A DNA stretch of 64,000 nucleotides from Notamacropus eugenii (lineage: Eukaryota > Chordata > Mammalia > Diprotodontia > Macropodidae): contig NC_092877.1 of assembly GCF_028372415.1 (NCBI RefSeq), positions 211,350,116 to 211,414,115 on the forward strand. Reading direction: 5' to 3'. The translations under genes were made by a program, and so were the position numbers. The notes beneath the pieces are model-generated. The model had not been told where the DNA came from and did no database searches. It was given only the letters and a program-made list of their open reading frames with translations. Shown here piece after piece: positions 23,280-34,036 of the stretch. Each line of letters begins with the position of its first letter. The first letter of the stretch is position 1.

Positions 23280-23817
23280 ACACTGCCTGTCTTTAAAGTG
23301 GGGTATATGGGGAGTTCAAGAAGACCAGCACCTCTGGTGTGAAGGCTTGTTGAACCCTTCTCAGGGCTTCTCATGCACCTTTGGAGTCCACCAAATTCAC
23401 CCAACTTGTATCTTATGGCTCCAAGATGAAATGGGTGCAGCAGTCACACCATGGTAAACTGCTTCAGCAGACAGGCTAAACCAAAATAACTGGCCTCGAA
23501 TCCAATGATGAGTTAAGGCGGTGTCTACCCCAAGACTTTCCCTGGCAGAATGGGTAGATGAGAACAATTTGCTGCAATATCCATGAAGGCAGGTGAAGCA
23601 GCTGCTATCAAGCACTTGGAGTGGGTCAGACATCAAAGACACCAGGGTCATCCACTGCACTGTCCTGACTCTTGTCTTTCCACTGGACTTCGATGACTCA
23701 GGAAAGGAATCAGGCTTATGACTTTGTGCAACACTGCCTCATTTAAATCCAATTCAGTCCAAGTCAAGACATCATCTGCGATGTCATTGGTTCTTTTTGA
23801 AAACAAAGGACAAAAAC
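23280..23817 (+). repeat. Marsupial interspersed repeat, RTE-like 3' end
   Basis: A ~540 bp piece of a family I recognise as abundant in marsupials. Its diagnostic order is 'ggggagttcaagaagaccag', 'gtaaactgcttcagcagaca', 'gcagctgctatcaagcactt', 'catcaaagacaccagggtca' and the end 'gaaaacaaaggacaaaaacc'. A second copy of its end is at 48535-48755. I think it is the 3' part of an RTE-type LINE or a derivative, but I do not assert a family name. The frames on both strands here are not genes. Confidence 0.75.
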
Positions 23818-23847
23818 CCATTCTTAAAGTATAGCCGTGCTTCCTGC

Positions 23848-23945
23848 TGTTCAGTCATTTCATTATCTGACTCGTCATGATCCCATTTGAAATTTTCTTG
23901 GCAAAGATACTGGAATGATTTGCCATTTGCTTTTCCATAAACTGT
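23848..23945 (-). repeat. SINE with BovB/RTE-like tail, 3' part
   Basis: Reversed tail: 'gttcagtcatttcattatct', 'cttggcaaagatactggaat', 'gatttgccatttgcttttcc'. It faces the next SINE tail-out, head-in, giving an inverted pair. Confidence 0.75.
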
Positions 23946-23969
23946 AGTTAGGGGCAATTCTAAACCTAA

Positions 23970-24215
23970 GAAGGTAAGTGGAGCAATGGATAGAGTGCCA
24001 GGACTGGGGTCGGGAAGACTCATCTTTCTCAGTTCAAACCTGGCCTTACTACCTGTTGACCCTTGGCAAGTCACTTAACTCTGTCTCAATATTCTCATGT
24101 ATAAAATGAGCTGGAGGAGGAAATGGCAAACCACTCCAATATCTTTGCCAAGAAACCACAAATATGGTCACAAAGAGTCAGACATGATTGAAGAGACTGA
24201 AACAGGAACAAAACG
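23970..24215 (+). repeat. SINE with BovB/RTE-like tail
   Basis: Full order: 'gtggagcaatggatagagtg' tRNA-like head, 'cttggcaagtcacttaactc', 'ggaggaggaaatggcaaacc' and the tail 'cacaaagagtcagacatgat' typical of SINEs using BovB/RTE ends. Confidence 0.88.
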
Positions 24216-24654
24216 AAAGATCTCAGTGCTTCCTTACAAACACTATTTGGAAAGAAGTTATTTAGAGTTTTATTTGTTTTATTCTAACGTACTTGAAAAT
24301 TATAACATTGTTTCATCTTGTACTGAAAAGTAAAAGAATTACTGGAAAGCAAGAAGTCTGTAGCACCCTGCCAATTTCTTCGAGTATCTGTATCTACACT
24401 TTGACTCCAAGATCAAAGCTTGAGTCCTAGCCTGACAAAGGCTGTGGACATCCTTGATCATCCTTTCCTAATAACTGAACAAGGCAAAATGTACCATGCA
24501 AGGTGCCAAGGCACATAGAAGAATAAAATCTCCAAAGAGATGATGATAATGAGGCTTGAAAACTGTTTTTAAACAAATGCCAAAACTTACATATTCAAAA
24601 TAATTTTGTCTTTTGCGGGCATCACCTCATTTTGGTGTTCTTACTATGACACAA
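24216..24654. other. No recognisable feature
   Basis: Unassigned sequence between a SINE and an L2 end. Confidence 0.5.
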
Positions 24655-24800
24655 TTTTTAATTCAATTCAATAAACACTTAGTAAGCACCTACTACGTGG
24701 TGTTTAGCTCTGGGGATATAAATAAGAAAAAGAAAGACTCATCCCTTACAGAGTTTACACTTGAGTGGGAAAAGAAAATAAACAAAGAAAAAGAAGCTGG
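24655..24800 (-). repeat. L2 LINE 3' end
   Basis: Reversed L2 end: 'caattcaataaacacttagt', 'aagcacctactacgtggtgt', 'ctctggggatataaataag', 'cttacagagtttacacttga'. Confidence 0.85.
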
Positions 24801-25124
24801 AAAGCTGGGAGGGACCTGACCATGGTGGAATGGAATCCAAAGAGTGCAGCTGCAGGGAAATGGGAGGCTGTGAACCCCCTGGGTCCTCCTTACATGGGGG
24901 CCTTGGGAGGAGGCCTTGCTCTGCCTCCAATCAGAAGCCAGAGGATACTGAGGATACTGATAGGGTGTGACTAGCTAAAGTGATGCAGTCTTCAAGGTGA
25001 TGGATTTCCTGTTCATAAATTTTTCCTGGGAGGATGATGATGGTGGAATCAAATCAAAGGAGTAGAGTTGATAGAAAATGATTATATAAAAAACCCCCCC
25101 CCATGGACACCCTTTTTTGACAAG
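24801..25124. other. No recognisable feature
   Basis: Possibly more of the preceding L2, but nothing diagnostic. C8 run at about 25094-25101. Confidence 0.4.
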
Positions 25125-25282
25125 ATCTAAATTAGAATTCTGAGGATCTGGGTTCAGATCCCAGCTCTGCCACGTACCCTCTGTGTGACCTTGGAAAAGT
25201 CATTTAATTACTCTGGGCCTCAGTTTCTCCATCTGTAAAATGAGGGGGTTGGATTAGATGACCATTAAGGTCTTTCCAGTTT
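25125..25282 (+). repeat. MIR SINE
   Basis: Well preserved: 'tgggttcagatcccagctct', 'tgtgaccttggaaaagtcat', 'gggcctcagtttctccatct', 'ggattagatgaccattaagg'. Confidence 0.92.
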
Positions 25283-25589
25283 GTTTTCTTCCAGTTCATC
25301 AGGCAGACAAGAAATTCAGTTTAATTAGCTTATAATTCCACAGTTTGTCAAAAACTTAATTAACCAGATTGTCGACCTACCTTATGCGCCAGACATGCTC
25401 CAAATAATTTTTGGCTATCAAGACAACAAAAGAATCCCCCTTCTCTGAAGGACAGAGATTTGCTGGCATTAAAAATATTCAACATAACGGGCTATGATTC
25501 TGGAGACAATTTTAAAAGATGCATACCGAAAGAACAGGGCTGCACAGGAAAACTAAAGACACTGGAACAAAGATCCTAGAGCTAGAAAG

Positions 25590-26060
25590 TCAATAGTCTG
25601 GCTGTTCCCCAGTCAGATCACATCTAGAGAACTGTTTCATGTCCTAGCCAAGACATTTACAAGGAACACTGACAAGCTGAATTGCACTCAGAATGAGAAA
25701 CTAAGACTGGAAAGGGACTTAAAATCATGGGATACAAGAATCATTCAGTCTGGACAAGAGAAGAATTAAGGGGGAGATGTTTATCATATTCAAATATTTA
25801 AAGTATTGTCAGAGAAAAGAATTTGGCTTGTTCTGCCTATCTCAGAAGGCAGATGCAATGGATGGGAGTTACAAGAAGGTAAATTTTTGCTCAATATGAG
25901 GAGGAATTTCCTAACAAGTATAGCTACTTAAAAAGAAAATGAAGTTCTTCAGGGAATATAGAGGTCACTGTCACTATAGGACTTTATGCAGAGGCTGGAG
26001 TTGCAGATAACATTTGTGCTATTTAAGTATGGGTTAGGCTAAATGGGGGTCCCTTTTAAT
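25590..26060 (+). repeat. CR1/L3 LINE 3' region
   Basis: The order of the L3/CR1 end is clear: 'cagatcacatctagagaact', 'cattcagtctggacaagaga', 'ttggcttgttctgcctatct', 'atgaggaggaatttcctaac' and 'gtatgggttaggctaaatgg'. No frame survives. Confidence 0.88.
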
Positions 26061-26064
26061 TAGT

Positions 26065-26165
26065 TACTCAATAATCATTTATCAAACATCTTCTATGTGC
26101 CCAGTCCTGTACCTAGTCCCTGGTGATGCTCTAACCTCAAGGAATTTCTATTCAGTCAAGGGAAA
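26065..26165 (-). repeat. L2 LINE 3' end
   Basis: Reversed L2 end: 'aataatcatttatcaaacat', 'cttctatgtgcccagtcctg', 'ctctaacctcaaggaatttc'. Confidence 0.75.
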
Positions 26166-26704
26166 TAACGTGTATCATGGAATTAGGTACAAAGTAGGGT
26201 TGTGCTGGAACCAGCTCTAACCAGTTTGTAAAAGTCACTTGTTAATTTTCAGAATGAGTATTTATACCTCAGAAATTGCCACAAATTTATTTGTTTTGTT
26301 GATTTGTCTAAACTTGAGAAAATATTAATGCAGATTAAATTTAAAAGTATACTTTTAGACTTTTCCAATGTATTGATCAGTTTTTTTGATATTCGTTTCT
26401 TTTCATTCTTCTATTTTTACATTTAAAAAATACTATTTCTTATATGAAATAGCTCTCTGAGGGGAGACAGGAGTACTTGGGAGGGGGGAACAAAACAAAA
26501 AGATGCTAATAAAAACTTATTTGAAAAAAGAAAATTGTTTGTTTATGTATTTTTTTCCTGTGAAGAGCCTTGTTGTTAAACATTTAGCAGTACATCTTCA
26601 TATTGCTCTGTAAATACTGCTTGAGCTCAGCAGGAATATGGAAGAAATCTCAGGGAATGAAGGTATCATCAGACTGGGGGGAGGCTTGGTGATTGGAAGA
26701 CAAT
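26166..26704. other. Mostly unassigned; possible L1 tail
   Basis: 26460-26532 has a purine run then 'gatgctaataaaaacttatt' and an A-rich end, resembling a short L1 3' tail. The rest is not recognised. Confidence 0.35.
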
Positions 26705-26820
26705 AAAAATTGATGATAATGACAACAAGCATTTGTATGGTGTTTCAACTTTTAAAGCATGCTTTATATGTATCATCTCATTTGAGTCTCATGACACCCC
26801 TGCGTACGGAAGAGGTAAAA
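26705..26820 (-). repeat. SINE 3' part
   Basis: Reversed MIR/MAR-type end: 'gacaacaagcatttgtatgg', 'catgctttatatgtatcatc', 'tcatttgagtctcatgacac'. Confidence 0.75.
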
Positions 26821-26929
26821 AGCATATACAAAATAAATGCAAAGCAATCGGAAGAGGATGTGTTAGCAGGATTCAAGAAAAGCCTCATATGGAATGTGGA
26901 AATTGAGTTTAACTTGGAAGGAAACTAGG

Positions 26930-27360
26930 GATTCTATGAGGCAACAGTCAGGAGGAAGAGTATTTTAGAGGCATGAGGGAAAGTTTGTGAAATGGTACAT
27001 AGATAAGAAAATAGAATGTCACATATACAGGACAGTGCATAAACCAGTTCGACTGGTCCATAGAGTGTATAGGAACTATCGAATCCAATCCCCTAATTTT
27101 ATGGAGGAAGAAACTAAGGCTGACAAAGGTTAAGTGATTTACCCAGGGTCACACATTGACAAAATGAGGCGCAATTTCCTCATGTCTTCTCTATTTCAAA
27201 CCTAGCATTCTGTCTATTATGCCACCTAGCTGCCTCCCTGTATTAAGGGGAGTGATGTGAAATACTACTGATATGTAGGTAGGAGTTAGATTGTGAAAGG
27301 CTTTGAATACCTAATACAGAAGGATCATTTTGATCCTAGAAGCAAAAGAATTCTAATTCT
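26930..27360 (-). repeat. L2 LINE body, split by a SINE
   Basis: Minus-strand L2 upstream region: 'cataaaccagttcgactggt', then after an interruption 'aggggagtgatgtgaaatac', 'gattgtgaaaggctttgaat' and 'tttgatcctagaagcaaaag'. A SINE occupies about 27060-27240. Confidence 0.75.
27060..27240 (-). repeat. SINE nested in L2
   Basis: Reversed SINE: 'ccctaattttatggaggaag', 'taagtgatttacccagggtc', 'ctattatgccacctagctgc' (the reversed tRNA-like head). It splits the surrounding L2, so it is younger. Confidence 0.85.
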
Positions 27361-27429
27361 TAGCTTCTACAATTTTAATTAACCCTAGAGCATGGCTAGC
27401 TTAGAGCATAATGAATACATGTTTATATA

Positions 27430-27645
27430 ACCACTTGAGGCCCTAATTATTTTTTGGCAGAGATTCTAAAATGGTTTACTATTTCCTTCTCCAACTCATT
27501 TTACAGATGAGGAAACTGAAGCAAACAGGGTTAAGTGACATGCCCAGGATCATAAAGCTATTAAGTATCTGAAGCCAAATTTGAACTCAGGAAGATAGGC
27601 CCAATATTCTAGCCATTGTACCATCAAGCTGACCAAATGTCTGAC
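27430..27645 (-). repeat. SINE
   Basis: Reversed order: 'tttactatttccttctccaa', 'cattttacagatgaggaaac', 'aagtgacatgcccaggatca', 'tttgaactcaggaagatagg'. Confidence 0.88.
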
Positions 27646-27664
27646 ACTTTGTCACCAATTTGGG

Positions 27665-27945
27665 TCACTTTGGAGGTAACTGATGGCTCAATGAATAGAA
27701 TGCTGGGCCTAGTGTCAGGAAGACCTGAATTCAGATTCAATCTCAGACACTTGCCACCTGTATGACCCTGGGTAAGTCATTTCACTTCTGATTATCTGAC
27801 AAAATGGACCCACTGGATCCACTGGAGAAGGAAATGGCAAGCCACTCCAGTATTTTTGCCAAAAAAAACCCCAAAAAACCCAAAGCCAAATGGAGTCAAG
27901 AAGGGTGAGAAATGACCAAAGTAAGTGAATAACAAAAACAACCAT
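27665..27945 (+). repeat. SINE with BovB/RTE-like tail
   Basis: Full-length: 'gatggctcaatgaatagaat' head, 'tgaccctgggtaagtcattt', 'ggagaaggaaatggcaagcc', 'actccagtatttttgccaaa', a short A/C-rich insertion, and an A-rich end 'tgaataacaaaaacaacc'. Confidence 0.92.
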
Positions 27946-27973
27946 AGTCACTTGGGCATGAATTACAGATTAT

Positions 27974-28744
27974 TGACATGGGCTGGAAGGGGGTGGTGGT
28001 AAGAACCCCCTCCAAAGTACAGGAGTACAGGGTCAGCTTACCTAGAATGAATTCAATAACTCAAGCATTCTTGAGGTCAAGGTAAAGATTTATTTTGCTT
28101 TTCATCAGGCAAGAGTTCTTAGGGAAACTGCAATTTGAATGGGGTACAGGTAAAGTTTATATAGGATATTCTACAGTAAAACATGTGCCAAATATGCTAA
28201 GTAGGTGATTCAGGGAGGGATTAGGGAGTGGTTAAGGAGTGGTTAGTTCTTAAAGGAACATGCACTTTTGGTATCTACTGTGCAGATATTTTACCCAGAG
28301 TTCATCGAGAAATAGCCCAAAGAGGGGCTGCATGGAAGTGTGCTTTTAGACTTGAAACATCACTAAGTCAACCAGTGGTCAGGACTGACTCAGGAATACC
28401 AGGCTGCTCTCATCAATGTCTTGTTAGATAAGATAAATGTAAGGGAGTGTACCTGTGTCTAAGTCTAGGATATAGATCATTGATGCTTGAGTAGTAAATG
28501 TCATTATGACCCAGTACACAGCCAGTTCAGCCAGTACACAGCTGGTTCAACCTATTAAATTCTACAGGTGCAGCTGGCTACTGTAGAAGGAAGGGAGATA
28601 ACAGTTATTGCTGGGGCAGGCTGTCCTTGGGCTGGGGAAAAACTGTCTGGGACAGTGCTTTGAGGCTAGGGAGAAGTGTGATTTTTAGAGAAAACTGTGA
28701 TTTTAGAATTGGGGTCCAAGCACAGGCACCCAAGCACCCCATCA
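27974..28744 (-). mobile_element. Solo LTR, family B, copy 1
   Basis: A 771 bp unit, homologous in reverse to 50845-51606. On the minus strand it begins TGATGGGGTGCTTGG at 28744 and ends in CA at 27974. TTAT flanks it on both sides (27970-27973 and 28745-28748), a perfect 4 bp target duplication. Reversed TATAAA lies at 28156-28161 and reversed AATAAA at 28089-28094, correctly ordered for U3-R-U5. No internal retroviral genes are adjacent, so it is a solo LTR. A 4 bp duplication suits a class I (gamma-like) endogenous retrovirus, which is inference. Confidence 0.85.
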
Positions 28745-28748
28745 TTAT

Positions 28749-30934
28749 GACATATAATTGATATGGTGCCCCAATTTTCCACACTTGCCAAACCCTGACA
28801 GTGAGTCAGTAAAAGTAGGTTTTAGTACCACAGTACTTTTTTTCTAGCCTCTAGATCTATGTGTTCAAAGTTATTCGCATGGCTGTAGAAACTTTTTTCT
28901 AACCACCCCCAGAACAAAAAGTGGCTTGTCTTCTATCCTTTCCACTATTGATTTAATAGTTTTAGGCTTTCTGTAGCTACAGCTCCATAAGATGCAGACA
29001 GCTGAAGAGGTAGAGAATGAAAGGGAGAATTGGAGCTGTCTATTCACTGGTAAGGAGCAAGAGAGCATATATCAGGACTTGTCTGGAAAGTTGGACAGAT
29101 TTGCAGCAATTCTTGCCAGAAAAAAATATGAGAGAATTTAAGTACAGAAAAGTGAATAAAGACTTTTCAGTGACTGTTTGTGTCTTCATTTTGTATTTCC
29201 CTGTTCCCTCCACCCTTTCTCACCCTCCCATTGATTTTCCTGAGCTCCAGGTTTGTAGCAAGCTGCAGTATGAACTATTCATCCGCTGACTTGTGGGCTC
29301 TCATGCTGAGAAAGTCCTGGGAGACTTTCTACCCTTTATTCAAAAATTTCCAGGGGGCTGCTCCACAGAGGAACCATTCTGATTAGCTGGGTCTTTATTT
29401 ATTTACATCTGTCAACATTCAGACATTTTTAAGATGTTTTCTGTCTTACAATAAATAGTATAGTACTCTGGTGGGAGATTCTCCAATACTACTGACAATT
29501 CTCACAGTGGGGATGTGACTTATGCAATGCTTTTCCAATAATGACACTATGCAACCTCATCATGTTTTTTTATTCCCTTTCTGTTGCCCACCTGTAAATA
29601 GCTGGAAATATTTCTTTAATTAGGAACAATGTTTTTCTAGAGCTTATTATTTTAGTCACCATTTGTCAAACAAATAATATGTACTATGCATGAGACATGT
29701 GGCAGGTCTAAAGAAAGTACAGCAGGCTAGAGACTGGACTTGCAATTTCACTTATTTAGGGAAATCCCAGCTGAGGAAATTCCCTCTACCAATGCTCATC
29801 AGCACCTTCTCTGCAATTTATCACTTAGTTTATTTCTCAGAGAATTGACAGTTGACTTGTACACACAGTCAGTCTATATCAGAGCCAGGATTGGAACCCC
29901 GTCTTTATCAATTATTCTTTATTCACTGACCTTCTCTCTGATGAATAAGACAAAATCCCTAACTTTAGGGGGCTGTGGTGGTGAAGTAAATACCTTTTTG
30001 AAGACTGAGAAATTGTTGGAAAAGCATTTATGATCTCATGCTAAAGGTCAGAGATGTTACAAGGGGCAACAGCTGGAGCTTTGTTCCAGGATACTGACTT
30101 TCTGGAGTCCACTATTCCTCCTTAGGGGTGGTGTCTTTCTTCCCCATCATGGTGTACTTCTACTACTCTGCCAGCTTCTTCTGGAACATGTAACTCTACT
30201 CTCTTTCCTGGCCCCAACCTCAGGGTCTTGTTGCCATGATTCTCCCCTCCCCCAAGGTTCTCTTTCCCTCCCCAAACCAATCCCTAGCACAATCATAGTC
30301 AAGTTTCTCCAGAGAATGGTTCCCCCTTTCTCAGTGCCAGTCCACATATAATTGTTATTCTGACCTGCTCACATACATAAATGTACAATGGGCCCATTTT
30401 CTATATGATTGACTCCTCCACATTTTTCTCTGTGCCTTGGATGCTTGCCACTTTAACTCAACTTCAAAATTTTTCTGGTTATGATTCTGCACCTACACAA
30501 ATAACTATAATATGAGGGAAAACGTAATGGATATGAGACAAAAGTACAAACAAAATACTATGCATTTCATTTGAAAGTAAGAGGGTAGAGGAGGTGATAT
30601 TGGAATTGGGCACTGAAGGATGGGTAAGATTTCAGGAAGCAGGGATAGAGGGAAGAGAATTCCAGGCAGAGAGAGCAACATGAGGAAAAAGTTCAGAGGT
30701 AGGAAATTAAAAATATTTGGGAGGGATATTAGAGAAAAAGAGACAGGTAAAAGAGACAGAAACACAGGTAACAGAGACAAAGAGGAGCTAAAGTTTTACC
30801 TCCTTTCAGAATTTGAATAGTTCAGTTCACAACCTATAAAGGAAATGCAACCACTTTACTCATTTAGAATATGTAAATAAGTTCATTAATCACATTTAAT
30901 AGAATTACAAGGTACCTAGCCATTGGCTAGAGGG
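28749..30934. other. Mostly unassigned; one probable L2 fragment
   Basis: At 30590-30680 a minus-strand L2-like stretch occurs ('gagaattccaggcagagaga', 'gagcaacatgaggaaaaa'). Otherwise nothing recognised. Frames at 29017-29289, 29740-30033 and 30505-30780 lack domains and continuity. Confidence 0.45.
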
Positions 30935-31188
30935 TAGCTAGATGACTCAGTGTATAGAATGCTAAGTCTGATGTCAGAAGACTCATCTTCCTGAGTTCAA
31001 ATCCAGCCCCAGACACTTACTAGGTATGTGACACTGAGCAAGTCACTTAACCCTGTTTGCCTCAGTCTCCTCATCTGTCAAAAGAAATGGAGAAGGAAAT
31101 GACAAATCACTCTAGTATCTTTGCAAAGAAAACCCTAAATGCTGTCTCAAAGAACAGGACACAACTGAAAAATGACCGAACATCACGA
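30935..31188 (+). repeat. SINE with BovB/RTE-like tail
   Basis: 'gggtagctagatgactcagt' head, 'gttcaaatccagccccagac', 'agcaagtcacttaaccctgt', 'tggagaaggaaatgacaaat', 'gacacaactgaaaaatgacc' end. Confidence 0.92.
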
Positions 31189-31260
31189 TTTGGCTATTAG
31201 TTGACTGAAGGATTAGTCAAACCCCAGCTAGCACCTAAAAAATCAGGTTGCAGCTCTGCA

Positions 31261-31272
31261 GACAAATTCTTT
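31261..31272. repeat. HAL1 copy 1 target-site duplication, left
   Basis: gacaaattcttt, identical to 34025-34036. Its last T residues merge with the reversed poly(A) tail of the element. Confidence 0.95.
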
Positions 31273-32272
31273 TTTTTTAATTTATTTATTTCACTTTTAA
31301 CATTCATTTTCACAAAATTTTGGGTTCCAAATTTTCTCCCCATTTGTCCCCTCCCCCCACCCCAAAACACCAAGCATTCTAATTGCCCCTATCACCAATC
31401 TGTCCTCTCTTCTATCATCCCTCCCCTCCCTTCCCTTGTCCCCATCTTCTCTTTTGTCCTGTAGGGCCAGATAATTTTCTATCCCCCATTACCTGTATTT
31501 CTTGTTCCCTAGTAGCAAGAACAGTACTCAACAGTTGTTTCAAAAATTTGAGTTCCAACTTCCCTTCATCCCTCCCTCCCCACCCATTCCCTTTGGAAGG
31601 CAAGCAATTCAATATAGGCCATATCTGTGTAGTTTTGCAAATGACTTCCATAATAGTTGTGCTATGTAAGACTAACTATATTTCCCTCCATTCTATCATG
31701 CCCCCCATTGCTTCTATTCTCTCTTTTCATCCTGTCCTTCCCCAAGAGTGTTGACTTCAAATTGCTCCCTCCTCCCATTGCCCTCCCTTCCATCATCCCC
31801 CCCACCCTGCTTATCCCCTTCTCCCCCACTTTCCTGTATTGTAAGATAGGTTTTCATACCAAAATGAGTGTGCATTTTATTCCTTCCTTTAGTTAAATGT
31901 GATGAGAGTAAACTTCATGTTTTTCTCTCACCTCCCCTCTTTTTCCCTCCACTAAAAAGGCTTTTGCTTGCCTCTTTTATGAGAGATAATTTGCCCCATT
32001 CCATTTCTCCCTTTCTTGTCCCAATATATTTCTCTCTCACCACTTATTTTCATTTTTTTAAGATATGATCCCATCCTATTCAATTCACTCTGTGCTCTGT
32101 CTCTGTGTGTGCATGTGTGCATGTGTGTGTGTGTGTGTATGTAATCCCACCAACTACACAGATACTGAAAAGTTTCAAGAGTTACAAATATTGTCTTTCC
32201 ATGTAGGAATGTAAACAGTTCAACTTTAGTAAGTCCCTTATGACTTCTTTTTTTACCTTTTCATGCTTCTCT

Positions 32273-33373
32273 TCATTCTTGTGCTTGAAAGTCAAATTTT
32301 CTTTTCAGCTCTGGTCTTTTCATCAAGAATGCTTGAAAGTCCTCTATTTCATTGAAATACCATTTTTTCCCCTAAAGTATTATACTCAGTTTTGCTGGGT
32401 AGGTGATTCTTGGTTTTAGTCCTAGTTCCTTTGGCTTCTGGAATATCCTATTCCACGCCCTTCAATCCCTTAATGTAGAAGCTGCTAGATCTTGTGTTAT
32501 CCTGATTGTATTTCCACAATACTTGAATTGTTTCTTTCTAGCTGCTTGCAATATTTTCTCCTTGACCAGAGAACTCTGGAATTTGGCCACAATGTTCCTA
32601 GGCATTTCCCTTTTTGGATCTCTTTCAGGAAGTGATCGATGGATTCCTTGAATACTTATTTTGCCCTCTGGTTCTAGAATCTCAGGGCAATTTTCCTTGA
32701 AAATTTCATGAAAGATGATGTCTAGGCTCTTTTTTTGATCATGGCTTTCAGGTAGTCCCATAATTTTTAGATCGTCTCTCCTGGGTCTATTTTCCAGGTC
32801 AATTGTTTTTCCAATGAGATATTTCACATTATCTTCCATTTTTTCATTCTTTTGGTTTTGTTTTGTGATTTCTTGGTTTCTCATAAAGTCATTAGCCTCC
32901 ATCTGTTCCATTCTAATTTTGAAAGAACTATTTTCTTCAGTGAGCTTTTGAACCTCCTTTTCCATTTGGCTAATTCTGCTTTTGAAAACATTCTTCTCCT
33001 CATTGGTTTTTTGAACCTCTTTTGCCAATTGAGTTAGCCTATTTTTCAAGCTGTTATTTTCTTCAGCATTTTTGGGGGTCTCCTTTAGCAAGGTGTTGAC
33101 CTGCTTTTCATGCTTTTCTTGCATCTCTCTCATTTCTCTTCCCAGTTTTTCCTCCACCTCTCTAACTTGATTTTCAAAATCCTTTTTGAGCTCTTCCATG
33201 GCCTGAGCCCATGGAATATTTATTTTGGATGTGTGGGATACAGAAGCCTTGACTTCTGTGTCTTTCCCTGATAGTAATCATTGTTCTTCCTCAACAGAAA
33301 GGAAGGGAGGAGATATCTGTTCACCAAGAAAGTAACCTACTATGGTCTTATTTTTTTTCCCTTTTCTGGGCAT
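32273..33373 (-). pseudogene. HAL1 ORF1 (L1 ORF1p-like nucleic-acid-binding protein), three stops
   Basis: ATG at 33373-33371 and a stop at 32275-32273 bound a 366-codon frame. It has no frameshift that I can see but three internal stops: TGA at 33280-33278, TGA at 32464-32462 and TAG at 32374-32372. The longest open part is 245 codons (33199-32462). The N-terminus is basic (MPRKGKKNKT) then acidic. Next is a long heptad-like coiled coil rich in E, K and N (MEELKKDFENQVREVEEKLG onward) that would trimerise. An RRM-like centre follows (DLKIMGLPE, CPEILEPEGKISIQGIHRS), then the C-terminal domain (NIVAKFQSSLVKEKILQAA; beyond the stop, PRITYPAKLSIIL). Known L1 ORF1p coats its RNA as a trimer in a cytoplasmic particle. 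This copy is disabled. Confidence 0.93.
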
Positions 33374-34024
33374 TTTCCCAGTCAGTGACTTGACTTCTGA
33401 GTGTCCTCTCCACACCCACCAGGCCTCCAGATCTTTCAGCAGAGCTTGGGGTCTGAGATTCAAATTCTGCTTCCCAGCCTCAGGGCTTTTGGCAGGGGCA
33501 GGGCTGCTATTCAGTGTGAGATTAAGTTCAGGTGTTTGGGTGGGGGCAGGGCCTCCTCATGGGGCTCAGTTCCCTCAGGGGGACCTTCAACAATGGATCC
33601 AGTCTCCTGCCTGCTTGGGGAGCCCTTGTCTGCTGCTGCCTCCACTGCTGCCTCCTGAGGGGGCCTGAGTCATGGGGACACCCCGCTCCCCTCTCAGTGA
33701 GCCAAAAATATTCTCTCACTTACCTTTAGCGCCCGTGGGTGGAGGGACCTACGTGGCTGCTAGAGATTCTGTCCCTGAAGCCTGCTAGGATCTGCTCCTC
33801 TCGGTGCCACGTGGCCAAGGCTCTGCTCCAGGTCCAGGGTGTGACAGACCTTTTGGGTCAGTTTTTCAGGTCCCTCTGGAACAGAAATCTCCTACAGGCC
33901 ATTGTTCTGTGGCTTCTGCTGCTCCAGAATTTGTTGGGAGTTCTTCTTTACAGGTATTTTATGGTCTGTGGGTTTGGAGCTAGCATTTGTGTGTCTTTCT
34001 ACTCCGCCATCTTGGCTCCTCCCC
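33374..34024 (-). promoter_or_regulatory. HAL1 5' UTR / internal promoter, copy 1
   Basis: 651 bp, GC-richer than its surroundings. The minus-strand 5' edge holds CAAGATGGC, the YY1-type site that positions L1 transcription starts. Plus-strand frames of 108 and 175 codons across it are shadows. Promoter activity is inference from the L1 family. Confidence 0.8.
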
Positions 34025-34036
34025 GACAAATTCTTT
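34025..34036. repeat. HAL1 copy 1 target-site duplication, right
   Basis: gacaaattcttt, an exact match to 31261-31272, abutting the element's first 5' base. Confidence 0.95.

Larger units (their letters stand above)
31273..34024 (-). mobile_element. HAL1 (half-L1) retrotransposon, full length, copy 1
   Basis: A complete 2752 bp element with a perfect 12 bp target-site duplication. On the minus strand it has a 5' UTR (34024-33374) that starts with the L1-type GGAGGAGCCAAGATGGCGGA, then one frame homologous to L1 ORF1 (33373-32273). A ~1 kb purine-rich 3' UTR (pyrimidine-rich on the plus strand) and an A-rich tail follow. There is no ORF2 sequence between ORF1 and the 3' UTR. This ORF1-only layout is the definition of HAL1 elements, which depend on L1 ORF2p supplied in trans. 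The second copy at 52199-56520 has the same layout, so it is not a private deletion. A (TG)n run lies in the 3' UTR near 32103-32140. Confidence 0.93.

Noticed and set aside
31201..31896. Plus-strand Pro/Ser-rich frames (up to 123 codons)
   Set aside because: They are low-complexity translations of the pyrimidine-rich reversed HAL1 3' UTR.
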